64,000 bases of DNA from Colwellia psychrerythraea 34H (GTDB lineage: Bacteria; Pseudomonadota; Gammaproteobacteria; Enterobacterales; Alteromonadaceae): positions 1,426,001 through 1,490,000 of the forward strand of contig NC_003910.7 of the NCBI RefSeq assembly GCF_000012325.1, written 5' to 3'. The translations under genes were made by a program, and so were the position numbers. Shown here one piece after another: positions 62,754-64,000 of the stretch. How positions within the stretch are numbered: position 1 is the stretch's first letter; each line of letters opens with the position of its first letter. The notes below the pieces were generated by a model, which was given only the letters and a program-made list of their open reading frames with translations, was not told the origin of the DNA and did no database searches.

Positions 62754-64000
62754 TTAGTTAAAGCGGCGGATACAAAAAGGGTCTATATTAATTTCAGGTG
62801 AATGCCCTGTCACTAACTGACCGATAAGTTTCCCCGTTATTGCTCCTTGGGTTAACCCTAAGTGCTGATGCCCAAGAGCAAAAAAAATTTTATCATGATT
62901 TGGCGCTTGGCAAATTACAGGTAAAGAGTCAGGTAGTGATGGACGACACCCCATCCAAGCTTCTTGCTTCTCTTCATTTTCAGGCAATCTCTTTAAAATA
63001 TAAGCGGCATTACCTTTTAACATTTCAGCACGCTTATAATTTGCCGGAGCGTTCAGCCCCGCGTATTCAACAGTACCTGCTAACCTTAATGTTTTACCCA
63101 TCGGCGTAATAATAAAGCGACGTTCGGCAGAAGCAACGGGCCGAGACAAAAGGGCGCTGGCTGCTGCTGAAATGGGCAAACTCAAACTATATCCTCGCTC
63201 AGCTTCGATAGGTAAATGATAGTTTAAGCCATTGAGTAACTTTTTTGACCACGCGCCACATGCAATAACGCAGTGATCAACATGTAAATGTTGTTCATCT
63301 ATCTCTACGGTGACTCCAGACTGTGTCTGAGTGACAGAAGTTACGGCTGTTTGTTGAAAGGTCATGCCTTTACACATCGCAAACTCAGCCAATGTTTTGC
63401 TCAGTGCTAGCGGGTCAATTGTATGGGCAACATCAGTAAAATATAGTGAGTAGTTGATGTTGTTACTTAAATTGGGCTCTAACTCAAGGGTTTGCCTTTT
63501 ATCTAAAAGTTTTACCGCAATGCCCGCAGCTAAATAATGCTGATACATAAGCTCAACTTTAGTTCGGTCATTGGTTTCAAAGACTAGTAACGAACCATCT
63601 AAGCTAATTAAATGCTCGGCCTCAGCAGCTTTCAGTAGTGCTGTATAATGGTGGATGGCATTTTTGTTGAGTGCTTGTAGGGCTTTCTTGTTTTTGTTAC
63701 GTAGTGTTGGGCGCATATTATTAAAAAACTGCATAAACCACGGAATGGCTTTGATGAAGTGCTTGGCAGATAAAGCGACAGGCCCAAGCGGATCAAACAG
63801 TAATTTTGGCATTTGCCATAACAATGAAAACTCAGCAAGTGGAAAGACTTGTTCAGTAGCAAAATGACCAGCATTAGCTTTAGAGCACCCTAAACCAATG
63901 CCTTCTTTATCAAGTAAGGTCACTTGATAGCCTAAGCTTTGTAATTCTAACGCACAGTTTATACCGATAATTCCAGCACCGATAACCGCAACGGTTTGTT
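62754..64000 (-). CDS. dadA: D-amino-acid dehydrogenase-like FAD oxidoreductase, start outside window
   Basis: The frame stays open to base 64000, so the N-terminus is missing by a few residues only. The FAD motif VIGAGIIGINCALEL lies at the right edge, followed by CSKANAGHFATEQVFPLAE, IDPLALSKTLAEFAM, VIACGAWSKKLL, RGYSLSLPI and the C-terminal ALGHQHLGLTQGAITGKLIG. These are DadA (DAO-superfamily) features; the enzyme removes the amino group of D-amino acids, feeding electrons to the respiratory chain. An alternative is a related hydroxyproline-type oxidase. Confidence 0.85.
   Translation of the reverse strand, partial: QTVAVIGAGIIGINCALELQSLGYQVTLLDKEGIGLGCSKANAGHFATEQVFPLAEFSLLWQMPKLLFDPLGPVALSAKHFIKAIPWFMQFFNNMRPTLRNKNKKALQALNKNAIHHYTALLKAAEAEHLISLDGSLLVFETNDRTKVELMYQHYLAAGIAVKLLDKRQTLELEPNLSNNINYSLYFTDVAHTIDPLALSKTLAEFAMCKGMTFQQTAVTSVTQTQSGVTVEIDEQHLHVDHCVIACGAWSKKLLNGLNYHLPIEAERGYSLSLPISAAASALLSRPVASAERRFIITPMGKTLRLAGTVEYAGLNAPANYKRAEMLKGNAAYILKRLPENEEKQEAWMGCRPSLPDSLPVICQAPNHDKIFFALGHQHLGLTQGAITGKLIGQLVTGHSPEINIDPFCIRRFN

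Noticed and set aside
1..64000. CRISPR arrays, tRNA or rRNA genes, prophage or defence systems
   Set aside because: I saw no regularly spaced repeats, no tRNA cloverleaf or rRNA sequence, and no phage structural or restriction/Cas/toxin-antitoxin genes.

Overview
This looks like a chromosomal segment of a cold-water marine gammaproteobacterium of the Alteromonadales, most like Colwellia or a close relative. The inference rests on AT-rich coding sequence, small gammaproteobacterial families (DUF2750, DUF3545, DUF2956, DUF1456, CreA), a rhombosortase-type GlyGly C-terminus, a DcaP-type porin, TRAP transport and many secreted peptidases. No rRNA, tRNA, CRISPR array or prophage was recognised. 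No database search was possible, so family names rest on motifs and memory.

Layout. 1-8.9 kb: the 3' end of a cyclopropane-fatty-acid synthase gene, a GlyGly-CTERM surface protein, a PepSY/two-component operon, a monooxygenase gene split by a repeat element, an alcohol dehydrogenase/LysR pair and a DUF3300 protein. 9-13.9 kb: an Lrp regulator with a Gate-domain membrane protein, a TetR regulator with an Old Yellow Enzyme reductase and three operator copies, a flavodoxin-like protein and a lone PAS protein. 14-20.5 kb: a carboxylate-uptake island with a DcaP porin, a three-gene TRAP transporter and a divergent Cache-sensor kinase with its LuxR-type regulator. 20.5-31.3 kb: a universal stress protein behind a perfect FNR-type box, a PKD-bearing metallopeptidase lipoprotein, an IS110 element, a TetR/MlaC pair with three matching operators, a DsbA-like protein, a serine hydrolase and small genes. 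31.7-39.4 kb: a DEAD-box helicase, an MscS channel, DUF1456 and DUF3545 proteins, and a MipA/DUF3019/two-component cluster.

40.1-46 kb holds the clearest metabolic unit: class III CoA-transferase, enoyl-CoA hydratase, iron-containing alcohol dehydrogenase, malonate/methylmalonate-semialdehyde dehydrogenase and an IclR regulator. The order fits acrylate to acryloyl-CoA to 3-hydroxypropionate to malonate semialdehyde to acetyl-CoA, as in the acrylate branch of DMSP catabolism (AcuN, AcuK, DddB, DddC). 46-64 kb: a LysR/LysE pair, CreA, an S9 peptidase, a chemoreceptor, an M13 peptidase, a PAP2 phosphatase, a DUF3604/parvulin/HupE cluster, a frameshifted DUF438-PAS gene and the 3' part of a D-amino-acid-dehydrogenase-like gene.

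The most unusual feature lies between the genes. At least seven repeat elements of about 70-270 bp start with ATACC and end with GGTAT (one ends GGTAC). Six share a central core of about 50 bp. In those six the arms flanking the core have different sequences in different copies yet stay complementary, which is the pattern of a conserved hairpin. One copy splits a monooxygenase gene, and removing exactly that copy restores the frame. A separate 227-bp MITE-like element occurs twice with perfect 16-bp terminal inverted repeats and 8-bp target duplications.
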